DNA of 64,000 nucleotides from Thioalkalivibrio thiocyanodenitrificans ARhD 1 (lineage in GTDB: Bacteria; Pseudomonadota; Gammaproteobacteria; Ectothiorhodospirales; Ectothiorhodospiraceae): positions 1,415,765 to 1,479,764 of the forward strand of contig NZ_KB900536.1 in the NCBI RefSeq assembly GCF_000378965.1. Direction: 5' to 3'. Each line of letters starts with the position of its first letter. Positions within the stretch are counted from its first letter, which is position 1. Below are positions 35,986 to 45,337 of this stretch, in pieces. The notes beneath the pieces were generated by a model. It had not been told where the DNA came from. It saw only the letters and a program-made list of their open reading frames with translations, and did no database searches. The position numbers and the translations under genes were made by a program.

Positions 35986-36875
35986 GGCGCCAGCGCACCC
36001 CGCCAGTCCAGCCCCGCACCTCCGTGCCAGTAACCGTCGCAGAAACCCGCGAAAAGGGGCGCAATCCGGGCCAGGGCCTCCCCGGCCGTGGACTCCCCGT
36101 CGGCACATGCGCGAAAGGCGCGGACTACCGTCTCCGTACCCTCCGCCTCCGGGTAGATACGCAGCACCTCCACCCCGGCCTCGTGAAGGCCCGCCACCTC
36201 GGCGATCAGGTTGACCGGATCGGCGGACTGGAGCTGGATGCCGTTGACCGTGAGAAAGTTGCGCCCGTCCTGGGTCGCCAGGGGCATGCCGGCCGGATCA
36301 TCGCGGCAGGCCAGCTCGCAGGCGTCCTTGGGGCGATCGTGCGCACGGGCGGTGAAGCACCGGGCGGAGAAGGTCAGCGGCAGTCGGCCGAACACCATGA
36401 CCTCGGTCTCGAGCCCCGCGGGACGGGCCCCGTGCAGGGCGGTCAGCGTGTCACGGGGCAGTTCCACCGGCGCAACCCAGCGCACCGCACCCAGATCCGC
36501 CAGTTCCGCCAGGGTACCCGGGTTGTAGGTGTTGATATGCGGTCCGGCGATGAAGGGCCGGCCCGCCAGCAGTCCCAGGGCGGTGGCGTCGTTGCCCTCC
36601 ATCGGAAAACGGCCCTGCTTCACCTGCCTGCGAAGCGTGAGGCGTTCGGAGTCCGCCTCCAGGAGCGCCAGTGACGAGAGCACCACCGACTTGCCGGCGG
36701 CGGCAAGGGATTCGCCCAGTGCCAGCCAGTCATCGAAGCGCAGTTCACGTCGCTTGGAACAGACGGTTTCGCCCAGGTAGACGATGTCCACCGGCCAGTC
36801 GGCCACGGCCTCGTAGAAGGCCAGCACCCGCTCCCGGGGCCAGAAGTACTGCAACGGTCCCAGCGCGAGCTTCAT
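35982..36875 (-). CDS. ubiV: UbiV, oxygen-independent ubiquinone hydroxylation protein (U32 family)
   Basis: A 297-residue U32-peptidase-like protein. Start MKLALGPLQYFWPRERVLAFY closely follows E. coli UbiV, and the four iron-sulfur cysteines are present (LGETVCSKRR, then SARCFTARAHDRPKDACELAC). UbiV works with UbiU and UbiT to hydroxylate the ubiquinone ring without oxygen, so ubiquinone can be made anaerobically. It overlaps ubiU upstream and the lipoate-ligase fusion downstream by 4 bp each. An ATG at 36881 is an alternative. Confidence 0.93.
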   Translation of the reverse strand: MKLALGPLQYFWPRERVLAFYEAVADWPVDIVYLGETVCSKRRELRFDDWLALGESLAAAGKSVVLSSLALLEADSERLTLRRQVKQGRFPMEGNDATALGLLAGRPFIAGPHINTYNPGTLAELADLGAVRWVAPVELPRDTLTALHGARPAGLETEVMVFGRLPLTFSARCFTARAHDRPKDACELACRDDPAGMPLATQDGRNFLTVNGIQLQSADPVNLIAEVAGLHEAGVEVLRIYPEAEGTETVVRAFRACADGESTAGEALARIAPLFAGFCDGYWHGGAGLDWRGALAP

Positions 36876-37882
36876 TGCCATGCCCTGTGAAAGGCGCCCA
36901 GGGTGTGGGTGCGTCCCTCGGCCATGTCGGCGAGCGCGGCGGTCCACTCCGGAAGGGGAACGAAGAGTTCCGGGTCCGCCTGGCAGGCATCCAGCGCCTC
37001 ACGCATCACCCGGGTCACGCGGCCCACGTAGGCGGGGCTGCGCTGGCGTCCCTCCAGCTTGATGGCCCGCACGCCCAGGTTGAACAGCTCCGGCAGGATA
37101 TCCAGGGTGCTCAGGCTGGTGGGTTCCTCGATGGCATAGAAGACCTGGTCACGAACCTTGAATCGGCCTTTGCATACCACCGGGTAACCGGCGCTCTCGC
37201 CCGGGCCGAAGGTGTCGATGAGCACACCGTTCAGGCGCGCCTCGCGTCCCGTCGGGGTCTCCTGCCAACGGACCGCATGGGCGGGCGAACACACGCCGCA
37301 GGAGTTGGGGGATTCCCCGGTGGCATAGGACGAGAGCATGCAGCGCCCCTCCACCATCACGCACAGGCTGCCGAAACCGAACACCTCCACGTCCACCCCG
37401 CAGCCGTCAATCACCTGCGCCACCTGCCTGATCGACAGCACCCGGGGCAGTACCGCCCGCCGGATGCCGTAGCGCTCGCGGTAGAACTCGAGTGCATCGC
37501 TGGTGGTGGCCGAGGCCTGCACCGAAAGATGCAGGGGCAGATCCGGGTGATGGTCGACCGCATAGCGCATGAGCCCCATGTCGGCCACGATCAGGGCATC
37601 CACACCTTCGGCCGCGGCGATGTCCACCACCTCGGTGGAGGATGCCCAGCCATCGGGCTGCGGATAGGTGTTCAGGGCCATGAACACCTTGACGCCCGAC
37701 GCCCGGGCATACGCGATTCCCCGACGCAGTGTGTTGACGTCGAAGTTGAGCCCCGGGAAGTTACGCGCATTGCTGCGCCCCTTCAGGCCCACGTAGACGG
37801 CATCGGCGCCGTTGTCCACCGCGGCCCGCAGCGCGGGCAGTCCGCCCGCCGGACAGACCAGTTCCATGGGTCGGGTCGTCAT
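36872..37882 (-). CDS. ubiU: UbiU, oxygen-independent ubiquinone hydroxylation protein (U32 family)
   Basis: A 336-residue U32-family protein starting MTTRPMELVCPAGGLPALRA. The cluster-binding cysteines sit in GFGSLCVMVEGRCMLSS, GESPNSCGVCSPAH and YPVVCKGRF. HLSVQASATTSD and AIKLEGRQRSPAYV are family hallmarks. It forms a complex with UbiV. Overlapping start and stop codons couple it to the radical SAM gene upstream and ubiV downstream. Confidence 0.93.
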   Translation of the reverse strand: MTTRPMELVCPAGGLPALRAAVDNGADAVYVGLKGRSNARNFPGLNFDVNTLRRGIAYARASGVKVFMALNTYPQPDGWASSTEVVDIAAAEGVDALIVADMGLMRYAVDHHPDLPLHLSVQASATTSDALEFYRERYGIRRAVLPRVLSIRQVAQVIDGCGVDVEVFGFGSLCVMVEGRCMLSSYATGESPNSCGVCSPAHAVRWQETPTGREARLNGVLIDTFGPGESAGYPVVCKGRFKVRDQVFYAIEEPTSLSTLDILPELFNLGVRAIKLEGRQRSPAYVGRVTRVMREALDACQADPELFVPLPEWTAALADMAEGRTHTLGAFHRAWQ

Positions 37883-38835
37883 AGGCTGGATACCTCGTGA
37901 TTCGTGAATTCCGAAGGCCGGTTGAGGCGCGATCCCTGCCGGGTGCCGCGCCGCGCGAGCTCGGCCTCAATGGCATTGAGTACCTGCCACTTGCCGCTGC
38001 ACCACTGCGGCGCCAGCAGCAGCGGGGCACGGGCGGTGGCCGTGAGTCGGTGGAAGATCACCTCGGGCGGCGTCATCTCGATCAGGTCGGCGGCCGTGGC
38101 CACGTAGGCCTCCCGCGACCAGGGACGGTACGCGCCGGCCCGCCAGTCCTGGGCGAGCCGGGTGCCACGCACCACGTGCAGGGGATGCAGCTTGATCCCC
38201 TCTGTACCGGCCTCCAGCACACGTGTCAGGGTTTCGCGGGCGTGACCATCGGTTTCCCCCGGCAGGCCGATGATCAGGTGGGTGCACACATCGAGACCCC
38301 GGGCATGGGCGCGGTGCACCGCATCCAGATACTCGCCGAAACCGTGTCCCCGGTTGACCCGCGCCAGGGTTTCATCGAAGGCGGATTGCAGGCCCAGCTC
38401 CAGCCAGATTGCGTGGCCACGGTCCCGGTAGGCCGCCAGCAGATCCAGCACCCGGTCCGGTACGCAATCGGGGCGGGTGCCGATGGCCAGACCGAGGACC
38501 CCGGGCTGCGCCAGGGCCTCGTCGTACAGGGCCCGCAAACGCTCCAGTTCCGCGTAGGTGTTGGTGTAGGCCTGGAAGTAAGCCAGGTAGTGCCGCGCAC
38601 CGGTGCGCCGGGCGATCACCGCACGGCCCGAGGCCAGCTGCCGAGCCACGGCACCGCCGTCATACCCATGGGGAGAGAAACTGGCATTGTTGCAGAAGGT
38701 GCAGCCCCCGCGCCCGCGGGTGCCGTCCATGTTCGGGCAGACAAAGCCCGCGCTCACGGTGAGCTTGTGTACCCGTGTACCGTGGCGTACCCGAAGCGCG
38801 GCACCCAGGGTATGGATCCGATCGGTCAGCGCCAT
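37879..38835 (-). CDS. radical SAM protein, YhcC family (TIGR01212-like)
   Basis: A 318-residue radical SAM protein. The cluster motif is in CPNMDGTRGRGGCTFCN, the extended C-x12-C-x2-C spacing typical of the YhcC/Elp3-like group. It also has YFQAYTNTYAELERLRALYD and THLIIGLPGETDGHARETL. The target is unknown. It leads the yhcC-ubiU-ubiV-ligase operon, overlapping ubiU by 4 bp, hinting at a role tied to anaerobic cofactor assembly. The start at 38835 omits a low-complexity leader. Confidence 0.85.
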   Translation of the reverse strand: MALTDRIHTLGAALRVRHGTRVHKLTVSAGFVCPNMDGTRGRGGCTFCNNASFSPHGYDGGAVARQLASGRAVIARRTGARHYLAYFQAYTNTYAELERLRALYDEALAQPGVLGLAIGTRPDCVPDRVLDLLAAYRDRGHAIWLELGLQSAFDETLARVNRGHGFGEYLDAVHRAHARGLDVCTHLIIGLPGETDGHARETLTRVLEAGTEGIKLHPLHVVRGTRLAQDWRAGAYRPWSREAYVATAADLIEMTPPEVIFHRLTATARAPLLLAPQWCSGKWQVLNAIEAELARRGTRQGSRLNRPSEFTNHEVSSL

Positions 38836-39213
38836 GGCGTCATGCCGGTCGCCCCGGAACCCGGATGGGGCCGGCGACATCGATGCAACGCTTGCCGGAG
38901 CGCGCATTGCCCGTCATGGTGTGCCTGCATTGATCCGCACTGAACATTTGATCCACTCTAATGGTCGGGTTCCTGATCCCGGCCATTCCAACCCGTCGGG
39001 CATACACCCGCCATGACTTCGATCAACTGAACCCGGGGCAACCTGCGGGCCGCGTCACTGAACCGGCCGCTTTGGGTGCATCATTGCAGGCGCAGGTGCC
39101 ATCGTTCACGAGACACACGACACCGCGCGGGGCAGCCCCGGCAACTCGGCACTTGTGCGCGCCCCCCCGGATACAGCAGACTGCCGGGCGTCGGCAAAGT
39201 CGTCACGGCACTG
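38836..39213. other. divergent intergenic region, yhcC to ubiT
   Basis: This 378-bp gap separates the divergent ubiUV operon and ubiT. It probably contains both promoters. I found only poor FNR-like sequence (TTGATCCACTCTAA at 38948-38961, good in one half only). No gene or repeat was recognised. Confidence 0.5.
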
Positions 39214-39777
39214 ATGAGGCGTCACTCCATGCAGCCACCCATACCCCTGAGCAGCCGTGCCCTGGCACTGCCCGTGGACACGGCGCTGCGTGTCCTTCCG
39301 GATGCGCTGCACACGCGATTCTTCTCTATCCTGATCAACCACTTGCTGAAGGGGCAAGCCCTCGCGGACGAACTCGGACCGCTGGAGAACAAGCGCATCT
39401 GCCTGTCGGTGGCCGACACCGGCAACGAGATCGCATTTCTGGTCCGCGCCAACCGGACGCACGCCTATCGTTGCCGGGATGACCGGGACTGGGACGTGCG
39501 CATTCGGGGCCGTCTGCGGGATTTCTGGCGCCTGGCGGCGCGCATCGAGGATCCGGACACCCTGTTCTTCCACCGGGATCTGGAACTGGAGGGCGAAACC
39601 GAGGCGGGGCTTTATCTCAAGAACCTGCTGGACGGGATGGAGTTCGACTGGGAGGGCCATGTACGGGCGGTGCTGGGTTCCGGGCCAGGCGGCGTGCTGA
39701 TCGCGGCCGTACGCCGGGCAGGACTGGACCGCATGGCGCAGCGCCCGGGTATTCCGCCAGCCGTTACCCGCCGGTGA
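39214..39777 (+). CDS. ubiT: UbiT, SCP2-domain accessory protein for anaerobic ubiquinone synthesis
   Basis: A 187-residue protein with an SCP2 lipid-binding fold. The signature DPDTLFFHRDLELEGETEAGLYLKN (pieces of which match E. coli UbiT's D-P-D-T-L-F-F-Q-R-x-L-x-I-E-G-D-T-E-L-G-L-Y-x-K-N) is nearly unmistakable. UbiT binds the hydrophobic quinone intermediates for UbiUV. It is divergent from the ubiUV operon. The ATG at 39229 is a second possible start. Confidence 0.9.
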   Translation: MRRHSMQPPIPLSSRALALPVDTALRVLPDALHTRFFSILINHLLKGQALADELGPLENKRICLSVADTGNEIAFLVRANRTHAYRCRDDRDWDVRIRGRLRDFWRLAARIEDPDTLFFHRDLELEGETEAGLYLKNLLDGMEFDWEGHVRAVLGSGPGGVLIAAVRRAGLDRMAQRPGIPPAVTRR

Positions 39778-39871
39778 GGCCGACGCCCACCCCGGTTGCG
39801 TCGTGTCAAGGCACGCCGGTGCGGAGATCGGGCATAATCCCACCATCCCCGGAGCCCTTACAGGAGTGCGC

Positions 39872-40555
39872 ATGAACAGGGAGCAGGAAGACCTCATCGA
39901 GCTGTACACCCGCCCGGAACTGGTAGCCTGCACCGTCTGGCTGCACGGACTCGGCGTGAACGCCACGGACATGGACGCCATCATCACCAACATGCAGAAG
40001 TCACGCGAACTGGGCCTGCATTACCTGGCGCCCAACGCGCCTCTGCGGCGCATCACCGTCAACAGGGGGCAACCCATGCGGGCCTGGTTCGACGTGACAG
40101 GGGATCCTGCGGAGGTGCCCGAGGACCGTGCCGGCATCGAGGAGAGTGCCCAGCGCATCACGGCGCTGCTGGATAAGGAACGGGCGCGCGGTATCGTATC
40201 GGAACACACGGTGATTGGCGGCTTCTCCCAAGGGGCATCACTTGCGCTGCACACGGCGCTGCGCTACCCGCACCGCCTGGGCGGGGTCATCGTGCTTTCC
40301 GGTGAACTGGTGCTGGCAGACAGCCTGTCCGGGGAGCGCCATCCCGCCAACGCTGACCTGCCCATCCTGATGATGCATGGCGCCGACGACGAGACCGTCC
40401 CCCTGGAGGACGCACGCCGCAGCCGGGACCGGCTGCGGGAACTGGGTCATGCAGTGGACTGGCACGAGTTTCCCATGGGCCACACGGTCTGTCCGGAGGA
40501 GATCGATATCCTCGATCAGTGGACCTGCCGCATCCTCGAGCCGGCGCGCGTATGA
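39872..40555 (+). CDS. alpha/beta-hydrolase carboxylesterase (phospholipase/carboxylesterase family)
   Basis: A 227-residue esterase. VWLHGLGVNATDM forms the oxyanion strand, GGFSQGASLALHTALRYP has the nucleophile serine, GADDETVPLEDA the aspartate, and FPMGHTVCPEE the histidine, so the catalytic set is complete. It acts on short acyl esters or lysophospholipids in this family. The product is cytosolic. CAGGAGTGCGC precedes the ATG. The link to ubiT upstream may be only positional. Confidence 0.92.
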   Translation: MNREQEDLIELYTRPELVACTVWLHGLGVNATDMDAIITNMQKSRELGLHYLAPNAPLRRITVNRGQPMRAWFDVTGDPAEVPEDRAGIEESAQRITALLDKERARGIVSEHTVIGGFSQGASLALHTALRYPHRLGGVIVLSGELVLADSLSGERHPANADLPILMMHGADDETVPLEDARRSRDRLRELGHAVDWHEFPMGHTVCPEEIDILDQWTCRILEPARV

Positions 40556-40561
40556 ATCCCT

Positions 40562-40903
40562 TCAGACGAAATCGCGGTTCGGCAGCAGCCAGTTCACATC
40601 CGGCCGGTGCCCAGCCTTCACGGCGCTCTGATACCCCTCGGTAAAACCGTGAAGCACGTCGTCGAGCGCCTCCTCGCGAGAGCTGTAGCGCCCGGTCTCG
40701 GACACCACGGGCGAAGCCATCCCCGGCGTCTGCAGGTAATGGCTCTGCTCCATCTCGATCCATTGCTCTCCCACCACCCGGTAGAGGCGTACCCGGATCA
40801 TCTCGGGGATACCCTCCAGCGAGAAGGCGTACTCATCCACCAGCCGCCTGGCCCAGTCGATCCCGGACCGCCTGAAAATGTCCCTGCCGACGTCGTCACT
40901 CAC
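40562..40903 (-). CDS. uncharacterised protein, GTG start
   Basis: A 113-residue soluble protein beginning VSDDVGRDIFRRSGIDW (GTG at 40903, preceded by GAGAGG). It has MIRVRLYRVVGEQWIEMEQSHYLQTPGM and ends with DVNWLLPNRDFV. I do not recognise it. Its start lies only 59 bp from the FNR-type box at 40963-40976, so it may be under the same control as nosR. Confidence 0.6.
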   Translation of the reverse strand: MSDDVGRDIFRRSGIDWARRLVDEYAFSLEGIPEMIRVRLYRVVGEQWIEMEQSHYLQTPGMASPVVSETGRYSSREEALDDVLHGFTEGYQSAVKAGHRPDVNWLLPNRDFV

Positions 40904-40962
40904 CCTCTCGCTCCCATGTCACAGGTGAAGTTACAGTTTATATGCATCTTTCCGGACAATGC

Positions 40963-40976
40963 TTGACCAGAATCAA
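40963..40976 (+). promoter_or_regulatory. FNR/DNR-type site upstream of nosR
   Basis: TTGACCAGAATCAA matches 9 of 10 defined bases of the FNR consensus TTGAT-N4-ATCAA. It lies 218 bp before nosR and 59 bp before the divergent unknown gene, and could serve either. FNR/DNR control of nos genes is well established in denitrifiers. Confidence 0.75.
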
Positions 40977-41194
40977 GGCCGCCATGCATGTGCGCTGATT
41001 ACGATGATCGCATGTTTGATACGCGGCGTCGCCATGACTCCGACACCGCCCCGAGGGAAACAGATGTCCCGCAGCCGTCTTTCCAGATTCTCCGCCACGG
41101 GCCGTGGCTGTCGTGCCGGTGCGAACCTCATGTCCTCCATCGCCGCCATACAGGTTGGAGCACCCCTTTCGGACAGCGCCAGAGGCCCACAGGC

Positions 41195-43351
41195 ATGTTC
41201 CTGAAATGGCTGCCCACCTGGCTGTGCCTGGTGCTGCTCCTGATGGCCACGGGGGCACCCGCAGGAGCCGATTGGGAGCGATTCTTCGCGGAAGCGGATC
41301 GCCTCGGGGAACCCGCCGGGGATCCGCCGGCCCGGGCCGTCTACCGGGGTGAAGAGCAGATCGGGCTGCTGTTCGAGACCAACGACGTGGCCCCCATCCC
41401 CGCCTACTCGGGTGAGCCCGTGAACATGCTGGTGGCCCTGGACATGACCGGCATGATCGTCGGCGTGCGTGTCCTTGAGCACAGCGAACCCATCATGCTG
41501 GTGGGCATCCCGGAACAGCGCCTGGTGGACTTCGCCAACCAGTATCTGACGCGCACCATCAAGGATCGGGTGCGTGTCGGCATCTCACCGCGCCAGCGCG
41601 AGGGATACCAGTACGTGGACGCCGTCTCCGGGGCCACGGTCACGGTGGTGGTCATGGGCGAAGGCATTATGCGCAGCGCCCGGCGCATCGCCCTGGCCCA
41701 CGGCCTGGTCGACCCCGCCGCACTGGCCGTCCGGGAACCGGCCAGCGTGCGCGAGGACGTGTTCGAACCCGCCACCTGGAACGAGCTGCTCGAAGCAGGC
41801 GCCGTCGGACGCCTGGATCTGACCCGCGGCGAGGTGGACGAGGCATTCATCGGCACCGAGGCCGAGGGCCGGGAGACCGCCCCACCGGGGGCCGAGGACG
41901 AGACCTTTATCGATTTCCACGCCGCCTATCTCAACGCGCCCACCGCGGGCCGCAACTTGCTCGGCGACGCCCATTACGAGCGGGTCATGGACCGTCTGGA
42001 ACTCGATGAGCACGCCATCCTGCTCATGGCCTCGGGCCGTTATTCGTTCAAGGGCTCCGGGTTCGTGCGTGGCGGCATCTTCGATCGCATTCAGTTGATG
42101 CAGGGCGACCGCGCCATCCAGTTCCGCGACACCGACCTGATCCGTGCCCCGAGCATCGCCGCCGAAGGTGCGCCCCATTTCATCGAGCGCGACATCTTCG
42201 TGGTGCGCGCCGAGCACGGCTTCGACCCGGGACGCCCCTGGGAAGTCGAGCTGCTGGTGCGCCGGCAGGTGGGGGCCCTCGACTCCGCCTTCGTCAACTT
42301 CCCGCTCATGTATACGCCGCCGGAGGCCTGGTTCACCTATCCTGATCCGCCCGAGCCCGCCATCGCAGTCGACGAAGACCGGCCGCTGTGGGTGACGGTC
42401 TGGGAAGACCGCGTCATCCATATCGTGGTGCTGGGCATCGGACTCACGCTGCTGGTATTCATCCTGATGTTCCAGGACGTGCTGGCGCGGCGTCCGAAGC
42501 TTCTGCTGCGGATTCGTCATGTCTTCCTGATCTACACCGTGGTGTTCATCGGCTGGTATGCCCTGGCGCAGCTCTCGGTGGTCAACATCTTCACCTTCAC
42601 CAACTCGCTGGGCCGTGATTTCAAGTGGGACACCTTCCTGATGGATCCCATGATGTTCATCCTCTGGACCTTCGTGGCGGCCACCCTGCTGCTCTGGGGG
42701 CGGGGAGTCTACTGCGGCTGGCTGTGCCCCTTCGGTGCCATGCAGGAGCTGATCAACGAGGTGTCGCGCAAGCTGAAGGTGCCGCAGTTCGAGTTTCCCT
42801 GGGCGGTTCACGAGCGGCTCTGGGCGATCAAGTACATGATCCTGCTCGTCCTGTTCGCCATCTCGCTTCATTCGCTCTCCACCGCCGAGGTCTATGCCGA
42901 AGTCGAGCCGTTCAAGACCGCGGTCACACTTCGCTTCCAGCGCGAATGGGGATTCGTGCTCTACGCAGGGATCCTGCTCGCCATCTCCGTGGTGAACCGC
43001 AAATTCTTCTGCCGCTACATGTGCCCACTGGGCGCCGGCCTGGCCATACCCGCGCGTATCCGCCTGTTCGACTGGCTCAAGCGCCACAAGGAGTGCGGGA
43101 CACCCTGCCAGATCTGCGCCAATGAATGCGAGGTGCAGGCCGTCCACCCTGACGGGCGCATCAATGCCAACGAATGCCACTACTGCCTGGACTGCCAGGT
43201 GACCTACTGGAACGACCGCAAGTGCCCGCCCTTGATCGCCCGCCGCAAGCGGCGAGAGAAGGCGGCCAGCATCTCGGCGGGAAGGGCGAAAGGTGGCGAA
43301 TATCCGGTCATCCGGATCGAGGAACAGGCTGCATCAACCGCAAAGAATTAG
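41195..43351 (+). CDS. nosR: NosR, membrane flavoprotein/iron-sulfur protein for nitrous oxide reductase
   Basis: A 718-residue protein. A signal-anchor (about 4-24) leads to a periplasmic FMN-binding domain in which VDAVSGATVTVV holds the flavin-attachment threonine. Five or six membrane helices follow (about 400-660). CGWLCPFGAMQE and CRYMCPLGAGLA are the polyferredoxin-like cysteine pairs. At the end are two 4Fe-4S motifs (CGTPCQICANEC, CHYCLDCQVTYW). NosR passes electrons to NosZ and supports its maturation and transcription. The start is chosen at the signal sequence, with a weak ribosome site. The stop is 29 bp before nosZ. Confidence 0.95.
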   Translation: MFLKWLPTWLCLVLLLMATGAPAGADWERFFAEADRLGEPAGDPPARAVYRGEEQIGLLFETNDVAPIPAYSGEPVNMLVALDMTGMIVGVRVLEHSEPIMLVGIPEQRLVDFANQYLTRTIKDRVRVGISPRQREGYQYVDAVSGATVTVVVMGEGIMRSARRIALAHGLVDPAALAVREPASVREDVFEPATWNELLEAGAVGRLDLTRGEVDEAFIGTEAEGRETAPPGAEDETFIDFHAAYLNAPTAGRNLLGDAHYERVMDRLELDEHAILLMASGRYSFKGSGFVRGGIFDRIQLMQGDRAIQFRDTDLIRAPSIAAEGAPHFIERDIFVVRAEHGFDPGRPWEVELLVRRQVGALDSAFVNFPLMYTPPEAWFTYPDPPEPAIAVDEDRPLWVTVWEDRVIHIVVLGIGLTLLVFILMFQDVLARRPKLLLRIRHVFLIYTVVFIGWYALAQLSVVNIFTFTNSLGRDFKWDTFLMDPMMFILWTFVAATLLLWGRGVYCGWLCPFGAMQELINEVSRKLKVPQFEFPWAVHERLWAIKYMILLVLFAISLHSLSTAEVYAEVEPFKTAVTLRFQREWGFVLYAGILLAISVVNRKFFCRYMCPLGAGLAIPARIRLFDWLKRHKECGTPCQICANECEVQAVHPDGRINANECHYCLDCQVTYWNDRKCPPLIARRKRREKAASISAGRAKGGEYPVIRIEEQAASTAKN

Positions 43352-43380
43352 CAGCCTTTTAACCATAGAGAGGTGACGTC

Positions 43381-45273
43381 ATGACAGACCGAAACGATGA
43401 AAATAAGGCCCTGGAAAGCCCGGGACGCCGGCGCTTTCTGGGGGCCACGGCCGCCGTCGGCATGATCGGTGCAGCAGGCGGAGGCGCCGCGCTCATGAAG
43501 AGCGGAGAGGCAACAGCGGCGCGCAACAGTGGTGGCGGGCAGAGCCCCCACGTTCCACTGGGCGAACTGGACGACTACTACGGCTTCTGGAGCGGCGGGC
43601 AGTCGGGTGAAGTGCGCGTCTACGGTGTACCGTCCATGCGCGAGATCATGCGCATTCCGGTATTCAACCACTGCTCGGCCACCGGCTGGGGCATGACCAA
43701 CGAGTCCAAGCGCATCATGGGCGACAGCTGGCGCTTCACCAACGGCGATGCGCACCATCCCCACGTGAGCTACACGGACGGCAGCCACGACGGCCGCTAC
43801 ATGTTCATCAACGACAAGGCCAACACCCGCGTGGCCCGCATCCGCCTGGACGTGTTCAAGACGGACAAGATGGTGACCGTGCCCAACGTCCAGGCCATCC
43901 ACGGTCTGCGGCTTCAGAAGGCACCGCGTACCGGTTACGTGTTCGCCAACGGCGAGTTCCTGATCCCGCAGCCCAATGACGGCACAGGCATGGACGATAC
44001 GGAAAACTACCGGACGCTCTACAGCGCAATCGATGCCGACACTATGGAGGTGAAGTGGCAGGTGCTGGTGGACGGCAACCTGGACAACACGGATGCCGAC
44101 TACACGGGCAAGTATACCGCCTCCACCTGTTACAACTCCGAGCACGCGGTGACCCTGGCCGGCAAGATGCAGGCAGAACGCGACCACGTGGTGGTGTTCA
44201 ACATCTCCAACATCGAGCAGGCTGTGCGCGACGGCAACTTCACCACCATCGGCAATTCCGACGTGCCCGTGGTGGATGGCCGCAAGACGTCCGACCTCAA
44301 CGTCACCCGCTATATCCCGGTGCCAAAAAACCCGCACGGGCTCAACACCTCCACCGACGGCAAGTACTTCATCGCCGCCGGCAAGCTCTCGCCCACCGTC
44401 ACCATGATCGAGATCTCGCGGCTTGACGCCCTGTTCAACGGGGAGCTCGAGAACGAACGTGACGTGGTCGCAGCGGAACCGGAGTTGGGGCTGGGGCCGC
44501 TGCACACGACCTACGACGGCAGGGGTTTCGCCTACACCACCCTGTTCCTGGACAGCCAGGTGGTCAAGTGGCACATAGAAAACGCCGTGCGCCATTACAA
44601 CGGCGAGAACGTGGACTACATCGTCCAGAAGATCGACGTCCACTACCAGCCGGGCCACAACCATGCCTCCCTGGCGGAGTCCAAGGATGCGGACGGCAAG
44701 TGGCTGTTCTCGCTCAACAAGTTCTCCAAGGACCGCTTCCTGCCGGTGGGCCCGCTGCACGCGGAGTGCGACCAGATGATCGACATCTCGGGCGACGAGA
44801 TGGTGCTGGTGCATGACACCCCCACCTTCGCCGAGCCTCACGACGCGGTCATCGTGCGCCGTGACCAGATCCAGACCAGGCAGATCTGGGACCGGGATGA
44901 CCCCTACTTCGCCGAGACCATCGAGATGGCCCGGCGCGACGGGGTCAACGTGGACACCGACAACAAGGTCATCCGCGACGGCAACAAGGTGCGGGTCTAC
45001 ATGACCGCGGTCGCCCCCGCTTTCGGCATGGACCAGTTCCGCGTCAAGAAGGGCGACGAGGTGACCGTGGTGGTGACCAACCTCGATCAAATCGAAGATC
45101 TCTCCCACGGCTTTGTCGTCATGGACCATGGGGTGAGCATGGAGATCAGCCCGCAGCAGACCGCCTCGGTCACCTTCACGGCCGACAAGGCCGGGGTGTA
45201 CTGGTACTACTGCAGCTGGTTCTGCCATGCCTTGCACATGGAGATGGCCGGTCGCATGATTGTCGAGGCTTGA
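43381..45273 (+). CDS. nosZ: nitrous oxide reductase
   Basis: A 630-residue periplasmic copper enzyme reducing N2O to N2. The Tat signal GRRRFLGATAAVGM marks it as the typical Tat-exported clade I. CuZ histidines occur in DAHHPHVSYTDG and later conserved segments (STCYNSEHAV, PHGLNTSTDGKY, GPLHTTYDG, PGHNHASLAESK). The CuA site near the end is complete (YYCSWFCHALHMEM). Gene order is nosRZDFYL. Confidence 0.98.
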   Translation: MTDRNDENKALESPGRRRFLGATAAVGMIGAAGGGAALMKSGEATAARNSGGGQSPHVPLGELDDYYGFWSGGQSGEVRVYGVPSMREIMRIPVFNHCSATGWGMTNESKRIMGDSWRFTNGDAHHPHVSYTDGSHDGRYMFINDKANTRVARIRLDVFKTDKMVTVPNVQAIHGLRLQKAPRTGYVFANGEFLIPQPNDGTGMDDTENYRTLYSAIDADTMEVKWQVLVDGNLDNTDADYTGKYTASTCYNSEHAVTLAGKMQAERDHVVVFNISNIEQAVRDGNFTTIGNSDVPVVDGRKTSDLNVTRYIPVPKNPHGLNTSTDGKYFIAAGKLSPTVTMIEISRLDALFNGELENERDVVAAEPELGLGPLHTTYDGRGFAYTTLFLDSQVVKWHIENAVRHYNGENVDYIVQKIDVHYQPGHNHASLAESKDADGKWLFSLNKFSKDRFLPVGPLHAECDQMIDISGDEMVLVHDTPTFAEPHDAVIVRRDQIQTRQIWDRDDPYFAETIEMARRDGVNVDTDNKVIRDGNKVRVYMTAVAPAFGMDQFRVKKGDEVTVVVTNLDQIEDLSHGFVVMDHGVSMEISPQQTASVTFTADKAGVYWYYCSWFCHALHMEMAGRMIVEA

Positions 45274-45337
45274 CCACCCTGTAACGGAGGGCGTGGCGCG
45301 GGGGCGGTGCGAGTACGCCGCCTCCGCGCCCATCCCC

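Noticed and set aside
38948..38961. TTGATCCACTCTAA as an FNR site for ubiT or ubiUV
   Set aside because: Only the left half fits TTGAT; the right half matches 2 of 5 bases. FNR control of ubiUV is plausible from other bacteria but is not supported by this site.
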